A stretch of 64,000 nucleotides of DNA, taken from contig NZ_CP083455.1 in the NCBI RefSeq assembly GCF_020229735.1, forward strand, positions 399,001 through 463,000, written 5' to 3'. Below the pieces are notes generated by a model. The model saw nothing but the letters and a program-made list of their open reading frames with translations. It was not told the DNA's origin and made no database searches. Shown here piece after piece: positions 17,150 to 25,786 of this stretch. Each line of letters opens with the position of its first letter. Position 1 is the stretch's first letter. The DNA is from Deinococcus taeanensis (GTDB lineage Bacteria; Deinococcota; Deinococci; Deinococcales; Deinococcaceae). The position numbers were made by a program, and so were the translations under genes.

Positions 17150-17932
17150 ATGAATCACCTTGAAGACGATCTGTTCCACCTGCTGCCTCTGCCGGCCTTG
17201 CGCTGGCCCATGCACGCGCCCCGACACGCGACCTCCAACCGCGCCTACACGCAGCTGTTTCAGCCTGGCGCGCTGCCCGCCCCGGCCCTCACGTGGGCGG
17301 ACGGCACGCACCAGACGCGCCTGCTGAGCCTGGCTGGCGAACGGCGCGTGTGCCGCCTGAACCTCCGGACTCTGCCCAATGGGGACCGCATTCTGCTGAT
17401 TGAGGACGTTCACGCCTACCACCTTGATCCTCTGACGCGCCTGCCTGACCTGAAGGCTCTGCTGCTTGATGCGGCCGGCACGCATGGGATCGCCACCCTG
17501 ACCGCGTTGCGTCTGCCGCCTCTGCAAGACCTGCGTCACGCGCTGGGGGACGCTGCCGCGGACGCCACCCTCCGGGCTGCGGCGCGCGAACTGGCGCGCG
17601 CTGCGCGCGGCTGGCACGGCAGCGCTTTCCGTACCGGCCCGCACGAGTTCACGCTGTGCACGCCCCAGCCCCTGCACCCTGACCAGCTGTTGCCCGTGCA
17701 GCGCCGCCTGACGCACGCCCTGAGTGCCGTGGGCCTGCGCGCCGCGCACCTGCACGCGGGGCTGGCCGACGCCCCGCACGACGGCGCCACGCCCGGGGAG
17801 CTGCTGGTGTGCGCGCAGCGGCGTCTGCAGCAGCAGCGGCAGCAGGACCGCGGCGGGCTGGGCACGCGCCTGAAACGGTTTCTGGACAGCGATGCGGACG
17901 CCTTCACGCGGACGCACCGCATGGCCCTGTGA
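17150..17932 (+). CDS. PAS-like plus degenerate GGDEF protein
   Basis: 260 residues from the ATG at 17150, which has GGGAG 6 bases upstream. The N-terminal ~95 residues resemble a small PAS-like sensor ('SNRAYTQLFQPGALP'). The GGDEF-type domain begins at 'HLDPLTRLPDLKALLLD'. Its active-site loop reads R-T-G-P-H-E-F instead of R-x-GGDEF, so the first two loop residues needed for GTP are changed. The protein is soluble, unlike the degenerate GGDEF protein at 9020-10156. Its stop overlaps the GTG start of the next gene by 4 bases. Confidence 0.65.
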   Translation: MNHLEDDLFHLLPLPALRWPMHAPRHATSNRAYTQLFQPGALPAPALTWADGTHQTRLLSLAGERRVCRLNLRTLPNGDRILLIEDVHAYHLDPLTRLPDLKALLLDAAGTHGIATLTALRLPPLQDLRHALGDAAADATLRAAARELARAARGWHGSAFRTGPHEFTLCTPQPLHPDQLLPVQRRLTHALSAVGLRAAHLHAGLADAPHDGATPGELLVCAQRRLQQQRQQDRGGLGTRLKRFLDSDADAFTRTHRMAL

Positions 17933-18399
17933 CCGCCGCCCCGGCAGGGGCCGCCCCCCGCTGCCTTGGCCGGCCCCTGCCACCGCCGGACCTGCTGGGC
18001 CTGCATGACCTGCACGGCTGCGTGCTGGTGCGCACGGCGCGCGGTTCCCTGCCTCTGTACCGCTTCACGCCCCTTCAGGCGGCGCTGCTGTTCGGCGAGG
18101 CCGTTCCCTCTGCCGCGCACTGGCCGGAGCACCTGAAGCTCTTTCTGTACCAGTACGTCCCCCTGCCGCCCACGGCAACGGTCTGCACGCGCCTGCCCGG
18201 ACAGGTCGGCACGCGTGAACGCGGACCGCACGGCCTGCGCCCCTGGGAGCACACCACTTACCAGGGCTGGCCGCTGTACCTGTACGCGCACGACCAGCCC
18301 GGGCACACGCCCCGGGGGGAAATCCAGCATCTTTTCAGCCTTGTGCACACCGACCAGGCGCCGCTGCTGGGTCCGGATCAGTCAGCGCATGGGCCATGA
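17929..18399 (+). CDS. Protein with PF03640-like ('secreted repeat') domain, copy 1
   Basis: 156 residues from GTG 17929, overlapping the upstream stop (GTGA). The sequence contains 'LPLYRFTPLQ', 'LYQYVPLPP' and 'YQGWPLYLYAHDQPGHTPRGE', the last resembling the GWPLYYF-x-D-x-x-PG motif of the PF03640/COG4315 repeat family. No signal peptide is seen, although classical members are exported. It is clearly paralogous to the next gene (shared YTPL, QYVP and GWPLY motifs). Function unknown; the coupling to a PAS/GGDEF-like protein is the only functional hint. Confidence 0.6.
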   Translation: MTAAPAGAAPRCLGRPLPPPDLLGLHDLHGCVLVRTARGSLPLYRFTPLQAALLFGEAVPSAAHWPEHLKLFLYQYVPLPPTATVCTRLPGQVGTRERGPHGLRPWEHTTYQGWPLYLYAHDQPGHTPRGEIQHLFSLVHTDQAPLLGPDQSAHGP

Positions 18400-18441
18400 G
18401 CGTCCTACACTGTCTTCACATCAGACACTCAAGGCGGTTCA

Positions 18442-18888
18442 ATGACTCAACCCACCCCCACCCAGTTCGACACAATCACCCTGAAGGGCAGCCAGCTGTA
18501 CGCCACCCGGAAAGGCAAGGACTACCCGCTGTTCGTGTACACCCCGCTGGCCCAGAGCTACGCCGGGCGCTACGAGGTGCCCCTGGGCGCCGAGTGGCCG
18601 CAGTACAACCGCGCCTTCGTGCAGCAGTACGTTCCGGTGTACGCCCAGTTCACCGGTCAGCTTCCCGCCGGCCTGACCTTCTCTACGCAGGAGCGCCCCA
18701 ACGACCCCTGGTACGGCTACCAGCAGCTGCTCTGCAACGGCTGGCCCCTGTACTACGTTGAGCACCTGCACCAGGGAGCCAAAACCGAACAGCCCGCCCT
18801 GTTCGAGCCCGCCACCCAGGGCATGACGCCGCCCTCAGGGCCGGATGAGCCGGTGGTCACGTGGCCGCCTGTGTACCTGGGCCCCTGA
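18442..18888 (+). CDS. Protein with PF03640-like ('secreted repeat') domain, copy 2
   Basis: 148 residues, paralogue of the preceding gene. Motifs 'YPLFVYTPLAQSY', 'LGAEWPQYN', 'FVQQYVPVYAQF' and 'CNGWPLYYVEHLHQG' line up with copy 1. The C-terminal ~30 residues are Pro-rich and unique. AAGGCGG lies 5 bases before the ATG. A TACACT box at 18406-18411 could give it its own promoter. No signal peptide. Function unknown. Confidence 0.65.
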   Translation: MTQPTPTQFDTITLKGSQLYATRKGKDYPLFVYTPLAQSYAGRYEVPLGAEWPQYNRAFVQQYVPVYAQFTGQLPAGLTFSTQERPNDPWYGYQQLLCNGWPLYYVEHLHQGAKTEQPALFEPATQGMTPPSGPDEPVVTWPPVYLGP

Positions 18889-18898
18889 CGCCTGCCCG

Positions 18899-21730
18899 CT
18901 AGAACCCCGCCAGATTCTGCGTGACCCAGGTGCTGAGCGCCGCAACACTGAGGCCCTCGGCGGCGCCCTCCAGGTCAAGGCCTTCACCCGTCAGGTTCTG
19001 AAGCAGCGCTGCACTCCTGCGGCGCTGCTCACTGTGCACGTTGCCGGCCCGCGCGACGCTGGAGAGCCAGCCCAGCACCGCCCCGGGCGCCTGCTGGTGC
19101 AGATCACGCGCGGTGATCAGGAACACCTCGACAACCTCCCAGGGGTTGCCGCGGGTCTGCATCAGCTGCGCGGCCTCGGCCGCCGCGCGCCGGGCCTGCG
19201 GGGTGCGCCCGCGCGCGTAGTGCAGCTGCGACAGGAGAAGCACAGGCGTCAGCTGTTCGGCGAGTCCTGGCTGGGCCTGCCGGAAGGCCCGCCACGCGGC
19301 CAGCCAGTCCTCCGCCTGACGCCAGTGCCCGGCGCGCAGGGCCAGCCGCGTCCGCAGCTGGTGGCCTTCATCTTCCAACTGCGGAACATTCAACGCCAGT
19401 CCGGCCTGCAACACGGCCTGCGCTTCGGCAAGCAGCGCTTCGAGCTGTTCGTCCGCGGTGGACAGGTGGGCACGGACACTCAGGGCCAGATAGCGGAGAT
19501 GCCACGACAGGACGGCGGGCAGGTGGGCCAGCTGCCTCTCAACCTGCGCCAGCTGCGCATGAATGGCGGGTTCATCGCCCAGGAACGTCAGGTGCGTCAG
19601 CAGATTCATGCGGTAGCTCAGGGCCCGGGTGGCGTCGCCTGTCGTGATCGCCAGTGTCAGCGCCTGCTCCAGCAGCGCCCTGGCACTGCGAATCTGCCCC
19701 TGCACGCCCCGCACGGCCGCGAGGGTATTCAGGACTTTCATCCGGCTCGCCGGATCGGCCGCGAGTGACCCGGCCAGGAACTGTCCCGCCAGGGTCTGCG
19801 CGTCCAGCAGCCTGCCCGCGCGGAAGGCGAGCCACATGCACGCCACCTGAATGGCAGCCTGCACGTCTGCCGGAGCCTGGGCGTCCTCGGCGGCGTCGGC
19901 CAGCTGCGCAAAGGTGTCCGTGCCGGACTGGTGCAGGCCCCGCCGGTCGTGGTGGGCCAGCAGGTGATCCACAGTCGCGGCGTCCAGCGTGCCCTGAGCC
20001 AGGGCCGCGCGAACGGCCGTGAGGATGTTCTCCCGTTCCGCTGTGACCTGCGGCGCTTCCGGAGGGTGCGTGGTCAACCACGTGAGGTAATGCCGGGCGT
20101 GCGTGGCTCGGGCGCCGTGCATCAGGGCCGGGTGCTGCCCGGCCTGTTCGGCGAGCAGGCCTGCCAGGGCCGGGTACAGGCGCAGGCGTTCACTGCCCGG
20201 CTGGTAGGCCTCCACGAACGAATGGGTGAGCAGTGCGTCGAGTTCGTCCAGGGTGACGCCCAGAGCAGGAGCGTCGGCCGGGTCGAAGTCCGCGGTCACG
20301 CTCAGCCGCAGCGCGGCGTGCTGCTCGGCCGGTTCCAGCAGGTCCCAGGAGCGGCGGGCCACGACCGCCAGGCCACGCCGGCCATCCCCGGCGGTGTCCG
20401 CGGAGGTCAGGGCGCCCGCCTCGGTCAGAACGCGGGCGTACGCGGCGTCCAGGGGCTCCACACGCAGCCACGACGCGGCGAGAGCCAGGGCCAGGGGGTG
20501 CCCCAGCAGCCGGCGGGTGATGCCGGCAATCAGCGCGGCGTTCCCGGCGTGCAGGGTGAAGTTCCGGCGGACACGGGCGGCTTCCCGCACGAACAGCTGC
20601 GCGGCGCTGGACGCGGCAATCTGCGTGAGGTCCGCTTCGGGCGCCGGCTGGTTCAGACCGCCCAGGGGAAGCAGCAGGTCCCCGGCACGCAGCGTGCCGG
20701 GGCGGGTGTGGCGGGTGCTGACCAGCCAGCGGGCGGCCGGCAGGTCACGCCGCAGGGCGCTCAGCAGGGCCGGAGGGTCCTGCGCGGCGTCCAGACCGTC
20801 CAGGAGAAGTACGGCGCCCGGAGGCACGGCGGCGCTCAGGAACGCGAACCCGTCCGGCACGGCCTGACCCGGCGTGAGGACCGCAGCGAGCCGCACGGCA
20901 AGGTCCGGGGCGCCGGTGGCACCCTCGGCGTCCACAAGCGTCACGGGGCGGTCCAGGCGGGTCAGTTCGCGCAGCAGTTCGCGCGTCAGGGTGGATTTCC
21001 CGATGCCGCCCGGCCCGGTGACCACGGCCAGACCACCGCCGGGCCCGTGGGCCCAGGCGAGCAGGGCGTCCAGCTCGGCCTCGCGGCCCAGCATGCGCCC
21101 CACCGCCCGGTCCCGCGGCGTGGCGGTGTCCGGCCCGGTCAGCTCTGTGAGTTCGGCCCGCACCTCGGCCTCCAGGGCGCTGCCGGGCAGCGTCAGAGGC
21201 AGGAGGCGGCGCAGCGCGGCGGGATCCAGCGGCGGGGCGCCGGGCAGGCGGTACGCCCGTTCGGCCCACACGGCCGCGCGGGCCGGGTCGGCGTTCTCCG
21301 CAGCGCGCAGCGCCTCGCCCTGCACGTGGCGCGCGAGCCGTTCGCGCTGCGTGTCCACCCAGTCCTCGAACTCCGCCGAGACGTCCGGAAGGGTCACGCC
21401 ATGCAGAAAAGGGCCCGGGTACGCCTCCCAGGCCGCCTCACCCCGCAGGCCCGGGAGCGCCGCGGCGTCGCATGTCACGGCCACGCCGGCCGTGAGGCGT
21501 TCGTCGCCGCCCAGGGCGTCCGGGGCAGACTCCCGCAGGGCGTGCAGGGCCACGCGCAGGCTGGCCTCGGGTTTCGCGGCGTTCGGCCACAGCAGCGCCG
21601 CCAGCTGCCGCCTGGGCGTGGGGCCCTCCAGCGCGGCGTACACCAGCAGCAGCAGCGACTTAACCTTCCGGAAGCGGCCCAGGCGCAGTTCACCCAGGGT
21701 GCACAGCGCCGGCCCGGTCACGGCCGTCAC
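18899..21730 (-). CDS. AfsR/SARP-like transcriptional regulator with STAND-type ATPase and TPR region
   Basis: 943 residues from GTG 21730. Order: a winged-helix plus BTAD-like region (about 1-190, 'LGELRLGRFRKVKSLLLLVYAALEG', 'LAALLWPNAAKPEASLRVALHALR'); an NB-ARC/STAND-type P-loop ATPase (Walker A GPGGIGKST with Lys245, Walker B 'VLLLDGLD'); and a long C-terminal helical TPR region (about 560-943). Such proteins are signal-integrating DNA-binding regulators. It is the last gene of a NUDIX-YigZ-regulator operon, with 1-2 base gaps between genes. Upstream in-frame sequence has different composition, supporting this start. Confidence 0.82.
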   Translation of the reverse strand: MTAVTGPALCTLGELRLGRFRKVKSLLLLVYAALEGPTPRRQLAALLWPNAAKPEASLRVALHALRESAPDALGGDERLTAGVAVTCDAAALPGLRGEAAWEAYPGPFLHGVTLPDVSAEFEDWVDTQRERLARHVQGEALRAAENADPARAAVWAERAYRLPGAPPLDPAALRRLLPLTLPGSALEAEVRAELTELTGPDTATPRDRAVGRMLGREAELDALLAWAHGPGGGLAVVTGPGGIGKSTLTRELLRELTRLDRPVTLVDAEGATGAPDLAVRLAAVLTPGQAVPDGFAFLSAAVPPGAVLLLDGLDAAQDPPALLSALRRDLPAARWLVSTRHTRPGTLRAGDLLLPLGGLNQPAPEADLTQIAASSAAQLFVREAARVRRNFTLHAGNAALIAGITRRLLGHPLALALAASWLRVEPLDAAYARVLTEAGALTSADTAGDGRRGLAVVARRSWDLLEPAEQHAALRLSVTADFDPADAPALGVTLDELDALLTHSFVEAYQPGSERLRLYPALAGLLAEQAGQHPALMHGARATHARHYLTWLTTHPPEAPQVTAERENILTAVRAALAQGTLDAATVDHLLAHHDRRGLHQSGTDTFAQLADAAEDAQAPADVQAAIQVACMWLAFRAGRLLDAQTLAGQFLAGSLAADPASRMKVLNTLAAVRGVQGQIRSARALLEQALTLAITTGDATRALSYRMNLLTHLTFLGDEPAIHAQLAQVERQLAHLPAVLSWHLRYLALSVRAHLSTADEQLEALLAEAQAVLQAGLALNVPQLEDEGHQLRTRLALRAGHWRQAEDWLAAWRAFRQAQPGLAEQLTPVLLLSQLHYARGRTPQARRAAAEAAQLMQTRGNPWEVVEVFLITARDLHQQAPGAVLGWLSSVARAGNVHSEQRRRSAALLQNLTGEGLDLEGAAEGLSVAALSTWVTQNLAGF

Positions 21731-21731
21731 C

Positions 21732-22340
21732 TTACTCAAAGGCCGTCTCCGCTGCGCCGCGTGTCGCGTCCCGCAGGGCGTCCGTGAACGCCGGCACGTC
21801 CTCCGGGAGCAGCTGCACGTGCAGTTCCACGCCGCCTGCCGTGTAGGTCTCCTCACCGCGCGTGACATCCCAGGTGCCCAGCAGATGGTACAGGCCACTC
21901 ACCGATGCGAAGGGCACCGCCACCCGCAGGGTTACGCGCGGCCGCACCTCCAGTTTCGGGGCGCTGCGCACGCACTCGGCGGCCGTCCCGCCGTACGCGC
22001 GCACCAGGCCGCCCGTGCCGAGCTTCACGCCGCCGTAGAAGCGCACCACGACCACCATCACATGATCCACGCCCTGCCCCTCGATGGCCCGCAGGATCGG
22101 GCCGCCCGCCGTGCCGCCCGGCTCCCCGTCATCGTTGAAGCGGTACGCGCCCGCGATCCGGTACGCCCAGCAGTGGTGCGTGGCGTCCGGGTAGCGCGCC
22201 CGCAGGGCGGCGAGCTGCGTCAGGGCCTCTTCGGGCGTCTCGGCGCGGTCCGCGAAGGCCAGGAATTCGCTGTTCTCGATCACCGCGTCGAACCGGTGCG
22301 GGCCGGCCAGGGTGGTGAACGGCGCGGGGAGGTCTGCCAC
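21732..22340 (-). CDS. YigZ/IMPACT family protein
   Basis: 202 residues from GTG 22340. The UPF0029 N-terminal domain shows '[23 protein letters not shown]', '[12 protein letters not shown]', '[16 protein letters not shown]' and '[22 protein letters not shown]', all diagnostic of the IMPACT/YigZ family. A smaller C-terminal DUF1949-like domain follows. Family members are linked to translation control, and their molecular role in bacteria is not settled. The GTG is 2 bases after the NUDIX stop codon. Confidence 0.9.
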   Translation of the reverse strand: MADLPAPFTTLAGPHRFDAVIENSEFLAFADRAETPEEALTQLAALRARYPDATHHCWAYRIAGAYRFNDDGEPGGTAGGPILRAIEGQGVDHVMVVVVRFYGGVKLGTGGLVRAYGGTAAECVRSAPKLEVRPRVTLRVAVPFASVSGLYHLLGTWDVTRGEETYTAGGVELHVQLLPEDVPAFTDALRDATRGAAETAFE

Positions 22341-22342
22341 GC

Positions 22343-22930
22343 TCAGAGCAGTCCCCGCCCTGCGAGCAGGGCCCGCGCGTGCCACAGCGTCAGGCTGCTC
22401 GGCCCGTCCAGGATCTCCCCGGCCTCCAGCCGTCGGTACGCTTCGTGCAGGGGAAGCACCACCCGCTCGATCGTCTCGGTGTCCTCGTGATGCGTGTCGC
22501 CCAGGGTGACGCCCAGCGCCACGAACGGGTAGAACACCACCCCGCTGATGCTCGGCTGCGGGTAGAAGCCCGGCAGCGCCACCCACTCGGCCGCCTCGCC
22601 GCCCACCTCCTCCAGCAGTTCCCGCTGCGCCGCACCCAGAAGGTCCTCGCCGCGCTCCACCCCGCCCGCCACAACCTCCGTCACCGTGGCGCGCAGCGGG
22701 TAGCGGTACTGCCGGATCAGCACCGCCTCCCCACCCGCCGTGACCGGCAGCACGAACACCGCCCGGGGCCCCCGCGGCCGGTACTGGTACGTGGTCTCCA
22801 CCCCGCCCGGCAGACGCACCCGGTCCTCAAACACCGTCCGGAAGCCTGACACCAGCCGCCGTGACTCCAGCGTCTCCCACGGCTGAACTTCATCCTCGGT
22901 CAGCGCGGCCCAGTTCGGGTGGTCGGTCAT
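22343..22930 (-). CDS. NUDIX hydrolase, ADP-ribose pyrophosphatase-like
   Basis: 195 residues. The Nudix box G-x5-E-x7-REUxEExGU is intact ('[22 protein letters not shown]'). The preceding '[21 protein letters not shown]' and the N-terminal beta domain are typical of ADP-ribose pyrophosphatases, which split ADP-ribose to AMP and ribose 5-phosphate. First gene of a three-gene operon with YigZ and a large regulator. TAGCCT 6 bases before the ATG indicates a leaderless transcript. Confidence 0.88.
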   Translation of the reverse strand: MTDHPNWAALTEDEVQPWETLESRRLVSGFRTVFEDRVRLPGGVETTYQYRPRGPRAVFVLPVTAGGEAVLIRQYRYPLRATVTEVVAGGVERGEDLLGAAQRELLEEVGGEAAEWVALPGFYPQPSISGVVFYPFVALGVTLGDTHHEDTETIERVVLPLHEAYRRLEAGEILDGPSSLTLWHARALLAGRGLL

Positions 22931-22936
22931 ACCCGC

Positions 22937-22942
22937 AGGCTA
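22937..22942 (-). promoter_or_regulatory. TANNNT -10 box, probable leaderless start
   Basis: TAGCCT on the minus strand ends 6 bases before the NUDIX gene ATG. Confidence 0.5.
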
Positions 22943-22981
22943 GCAGGGGCCGCGCCCCCAATGAGGTGGGTGCCGCGCGCT

Positions 22982-24364
22982 TCAGCGGTCCACGTTCACG
23001 GTGGCCTGCGCCGAACCCGTCAGGTGCCCGGTCACCACCAGACCCTGCGGGGTGACCTGCACGCCCGTGACCCGCAGGTCCCGCACCTGCCCGCCCAGCG
23101 TGACGCCCGGCGCCGGCGTGAACGGCAGGCGCTCCTGAAGCTGCGCCCGCGCCCGCGCCAGACCGGGCCGCAGGTCAAAGCGCGCCGCCTGCTGCACGTA
23201 CGCCTGCGCCCGCCGGTCGGCCAGCCACGCCAGCACCCGGCCGGTCACACCCTGCCGGCGCGTGGTCACGGTCACGTTCCGCAGGGTCAGCACCTGCCCC
23301 GCCTCGTCCAGTGTGGGCGTGCCGCGCACGTCCGTGACTGCCGTGAGCTTCAGGCCCAGCGGTCCGTTCACCTGGACCTGCACGGCGGCGTTCAGCGCGG
23401 CGCCCGCGGGGGTCAGGGTCACGCCCGTGACGCGCAGGGTCGGGGCGGTCGGGACCGGCAGCGTCAGGGTCCGCTGGGCCGCCTCACGCGCCGCAGCCCG
23501 TGACAGCTCCGGGTAGGGCAGACGCACCGGCACGCTCAGGTCCAGTCCTGGCGTCAGGGCGGCGTCCGTGCGCAGTGCCGGCAGGGCGCGCGGCGTCACG
23601 GCCGGCGCGTGCCCCAGACCCGCGTCCAGCGTCACCTGCGCGCCCAGCGTGATCTTGAGCGCGTCCGGCGTGAACCGGAACGGCGTGACACTCAGGTTCA
23701 CCGGCACCGCCCGCGCGTACGCCGGGTCCGGCAGCGGCAGGGTCCAGGGCTGCTGCGCCCGCGCCCACAGCGTGCCCGCCCGCTCGCGCAGCTGCGCGCC
23801 GTTCCGCACCGCCTGCTCCACCTGCGCCGCCAGGGCGTCCAGCTGCGCGCGGACCTGGGCGTCCACCAGCGACTGCACACTCACCCGCACCCCCTGCGCC
23901 AGCTCGACACTCAGGGGATCCGTCCACGCGTACTCTCCCCGCACCTTCACGCCTGCATTCCAGTCCGGCGTCACGGTGGGCGTGACCGTGAGAGTCACGG
24001 TCGCCTCCCCGCCAAAATCCCGCGCCAGCGCCGAGCCCAGCCCGGTCGGTTCCGCCCGGAACGCTGCGCGGATCGGCACGCTCAGCAGCAGCCCCGAGCC
24101 GTCTGGCGCGGCCGCCACCCGCACCGCCCCGGTCCGGGTGACCGTACCGCTCAGGTGCACGCTCAGCAGCCCCCCCAGAAATGACCGCTCTTCATCCAGC
24201 TGCGCAAATGCCTTCGGTACGCGCGCGTTCGCTGCGACCTGCACGCCCGCCAGCGGCACCGTCACCGGAACGGTCAACGTGGACGGCGCAGCCTGGGCAG
24301 TCATGAGCCCAGTCAACACGACCGGCATGAGAAGGCGCGTCAGGCGAACGGTGGAGGCACGCAT
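22982..24364 (-). CDS. Exported DUF4403-like protein
   Basis: 460 residues with an N-terminal signal peptide (about 1-25, ending TAQAAP, no lipobox). The rest is beta-rich with a repeated tubular-lipid-binding-like pattern: 'TLTVPVTVPLAGVQVAANARVP', 'GVKVRGEYAWTDPLSVELAQGVRVSVQSLVDAQVRAQLDALAAQVEQAV' and a C-terminal 'DLRVTGVQVTPQGLVVTGHLTGSA'. This matches the DUF4403 family. A role in envelope lipid handling is inference from that fold class. TAAGCT 6 bases before the ATG suggests a leaderless start. Confidence 0.72.
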   Translation of the reverse strand: MRASTVRLTRLLMPVVLTGLMTAQAAPSTLTVPVTVPLAGVQVAANARVPKAFAQLDEERSFLGGLLSVHLSGTVTRTGAVRVAAAPDGSGLLLSVPIRAAFRAEPTGLGSALARDFGGEATVTLTVTPTVTPDWNAGVKVRGEYAWTDPLSVELAQGVRVSVQSLVDAQVRAQLDALAAQVEQAVRNGAQLRERAGTLWARAQQPWTLPLPDPAYARAVPVNLSVTPFRFTPDALKITLGAQVTLDAGLGHAPAVTPRALPALRTDAALTPGLDLSVPVRLPYPELSRAAAREAAQRTLTLPVPTAPTLRVTGVTLTPAGAALNAAVQVQVNGPLGLKLTAVTDVRGTPTLDEAGQVLTLRNVTVTTRRQGVTGRVLAWLADRRAQAYVQQAARFDLRPGLARARAQLQERLPFTPAPGVTLGGQVRDLRVTGVQVTPQGLVVTGHLTGSAQATVNVDR

Positions 24365-24370
24365 TCCCCG

Positions 24371-24376
24371 AGCTTA
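24371..24376 (-). promoter_or_regulatory. TANNNT -10 box, probable leaderless start
   Basis: TAAGCT on the minus strand ends 6 bases before the DUF4403-like gene ATG. Confidence 0.5.
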
Positions 24377-24570
24377 CCGGCCCTGAATGAGGCCGGGCGC
24401 GGCCGCAGACCCCGCCCGGCGCGCCTCCCTGAAGGCCGATCCACCTGCCTGAACGGAAGCGTGAGGCTCCAGCCCCTCACACTTCAGCGTCCTGACCGCC
24501 CAGGAGGACCACCGCCGCAGGCCCTGAACGGACCGCTCGGAGCGCCGCCCCGGGGGCTTCAGGAGGGCGC

Positions 24571-24933
24571 ATGACACCCATCACCCCCACCCCTCACGGC
24601 ATCACCGCCTCCGGCGCAGTCGCCCTGCTGCTGGCCCCCTCCGTGTTCCACCGGCAGGCGACCCTCTCAGCCGCCCGGTTCATCCTCGCCAGGCTTCTGG
24701 CGGTCCTCACGCGCCTGACCGCCTTTCGCCGGGGCCTGCTGAACGTCATTCCGTTCCCGGTGCACGGCGGTTTCGGCCTCGTCACGGCCCTGGGGGCGCC
24801 CTGAATTCCGGGAGTCGCGGACCAGCCCACCGCCCGGTATGACTTCCTGGGCAGCACCGCGGCTCTGATCGTCGTGTGACTCCTCACCGACTGGCGCGCC
24901 CAGGCCGCCCACCGGACCGCCGCCACCCGCTGA
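24571..24933 (+). pseudogene. Small four-helix membrane protein with two in-frame TGA codons
   Basis: The frame opens with a strong ribosome site (AGGAGG) and ATG 24571 and encodes hydrophobic, membrane-protein-like sequence ('GAVALLLAPSVF', 'VIPFPVHGGFGLVTALG'). It is cut by TGA at 24802-24804 and TGA at 24877-24879 before a final TGA at 24931. The downstream pieces continue the same protein ('[12 protein letters not shown]', then 'LLTDWRAQ'). The whole resembles ~120-residue SPW-repeat-like membrane proteins known from memory (VIPFxxHG and LLTDW motifs). Both interrupting codons fall where Trp (TGG) would suit the family, one transition away. Most simply a decaying gene. Confidence 0.55.
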
Positions 24934-24981
24934 ACGGCCCGTTGCCCGGAGGACCGTTCAGCCACCAGCGGGTTCAGCGCC

Positions 24982-24987
24982 TACTCT
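24982..24987 (+). promoter_or_regulatory. TANNNT -10 box, probable leaderless start
   Basis: TACTCT ends 7 bases before the yjbQ ATG. Confidence 0.5.
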
Positions 24988-24994
24988 GGGGCGC

Positions 24995-25426
24995 ATGTGG
25001 GCACAGCGCACCCTGACCCTTCCCGCCGCCCGGCGCGGCTTTCACCTGATCACCCGCGAGGTCCAGACCGCCATGCCCGACCTCACCCGGGTGCGCGCCG
25101 GACTTCTGCACGTGTTCATTCAGCACACCAGTGCCAGCCTCACCCTGACCGAGAACGCCAGCCCCGACGTGCGGCGCGACTTCGAGCGGTACTTCAACCA
25201 CGCCGTACCCGACGGCTGGCCTGCCTTCGAGCACACCCTCGAAGGCGCCGATGACATGCCGGCGCACATCAAGGCCAGCGTCCTGGGCCCCAGTCTCACC
25301 CTGCCCGTCCAGGCCGGCCGGCTCGCGCTGGGCACCTGGCAGGGCATCTACCTGTGCGAGCACCGTGATCACGGCGGCCCCCGGCGCCTGCTGCTCACCC
25401 TGACCGGGGAGGCACAGGGCCGCTGA
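24995..25426 (+). CDS. YjbQ family protein (UPF0047; secondary thiamine-phosphate synthase)
   Basis: 143 residues, the family's usual size. The signature is complete: '[29 protein letters not shown]', '[19 protein letters not shown]' and '[16 protein letters not shown]'. Conserved His/Asp/Glu residues in these motifs line the active-site pocket. The family is reported to have weak thiamine-phosphate synthase activity; its main role is uncertain. Monocistronic, with its own -10 box. Confidence 0.92.
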   Translation: MWAQRTLTLPAARRGFHLITREVQTAMPDLTRVRAGLLHVFIQHTSASLTLTENASPDVRRDFERYFNHAVPDGWPAFEHTLEGADDMPAHIKASVLGPSLTLPVQAGRLALGTWQGIYLCEHRDHGGPRRLLLTLTGEAQGR

Positions 25427-25667
25427 CCGGCAGGAGCAGCCGCTCCTCAGGGAACCGGGAGACCAGCCTGGCCGGGGCAGCGTCATGCGAGTGGTGCGGG
25501 ACCTGGAGACAGAGCCTCTGAAGAACAGGAGAAACGCCCTGTCCCGGCCAGGTGAGGCGATCACAGGCCGGACCGGGGACGCGTGCCGGGCGGGTCTGAA
25601 TCCAGGCCGGTCCGGGCGGCTGACCAGTGCAGGAGTGCCCGTCCGCCCCTGGTAAACAAGTCCCGCA
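25427..25667. other. Intergenic stretch upstream of purA leader
   Basis: No gene recognised. It should contain the purA promoter, but no confident -35/-10 pair was found; a TACACT at 25688-25693 lies too close to the leader hairpin to be a simple promoter for it. Confidence 0.4.
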
Positions 25668-25697
25668 GGACCGGCCGCTATTTCCCCTACACTGAGG

Positions 25698-25724
25698 CAC
25701 GGTGCTGCGCGCCGTGTTTTTTTT
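25698..25724 (+). terminator. Intrinsic terminator in the purA leader region
   Basis: An 8-bp stem with one G-U pair (25698-25705 with 25709-25716), a 3-base loop and a run of eight T's (25717-25724). It lies 63 bases before the purA ATG and 272 bases after yjbQ. Flanking GGACCGG (25668-25674) and CCGGTCC (25728-25734) can pair across it, as in an antiterminator or anchoring stem. Confidence 0.75.
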
Positions 25725-25786
25725 GCTCCGGTCCAAGGACCGCCGGGCGGAAGAAGCAAGTCTGTGCGCGTGGCCGGAGGGCTGAG

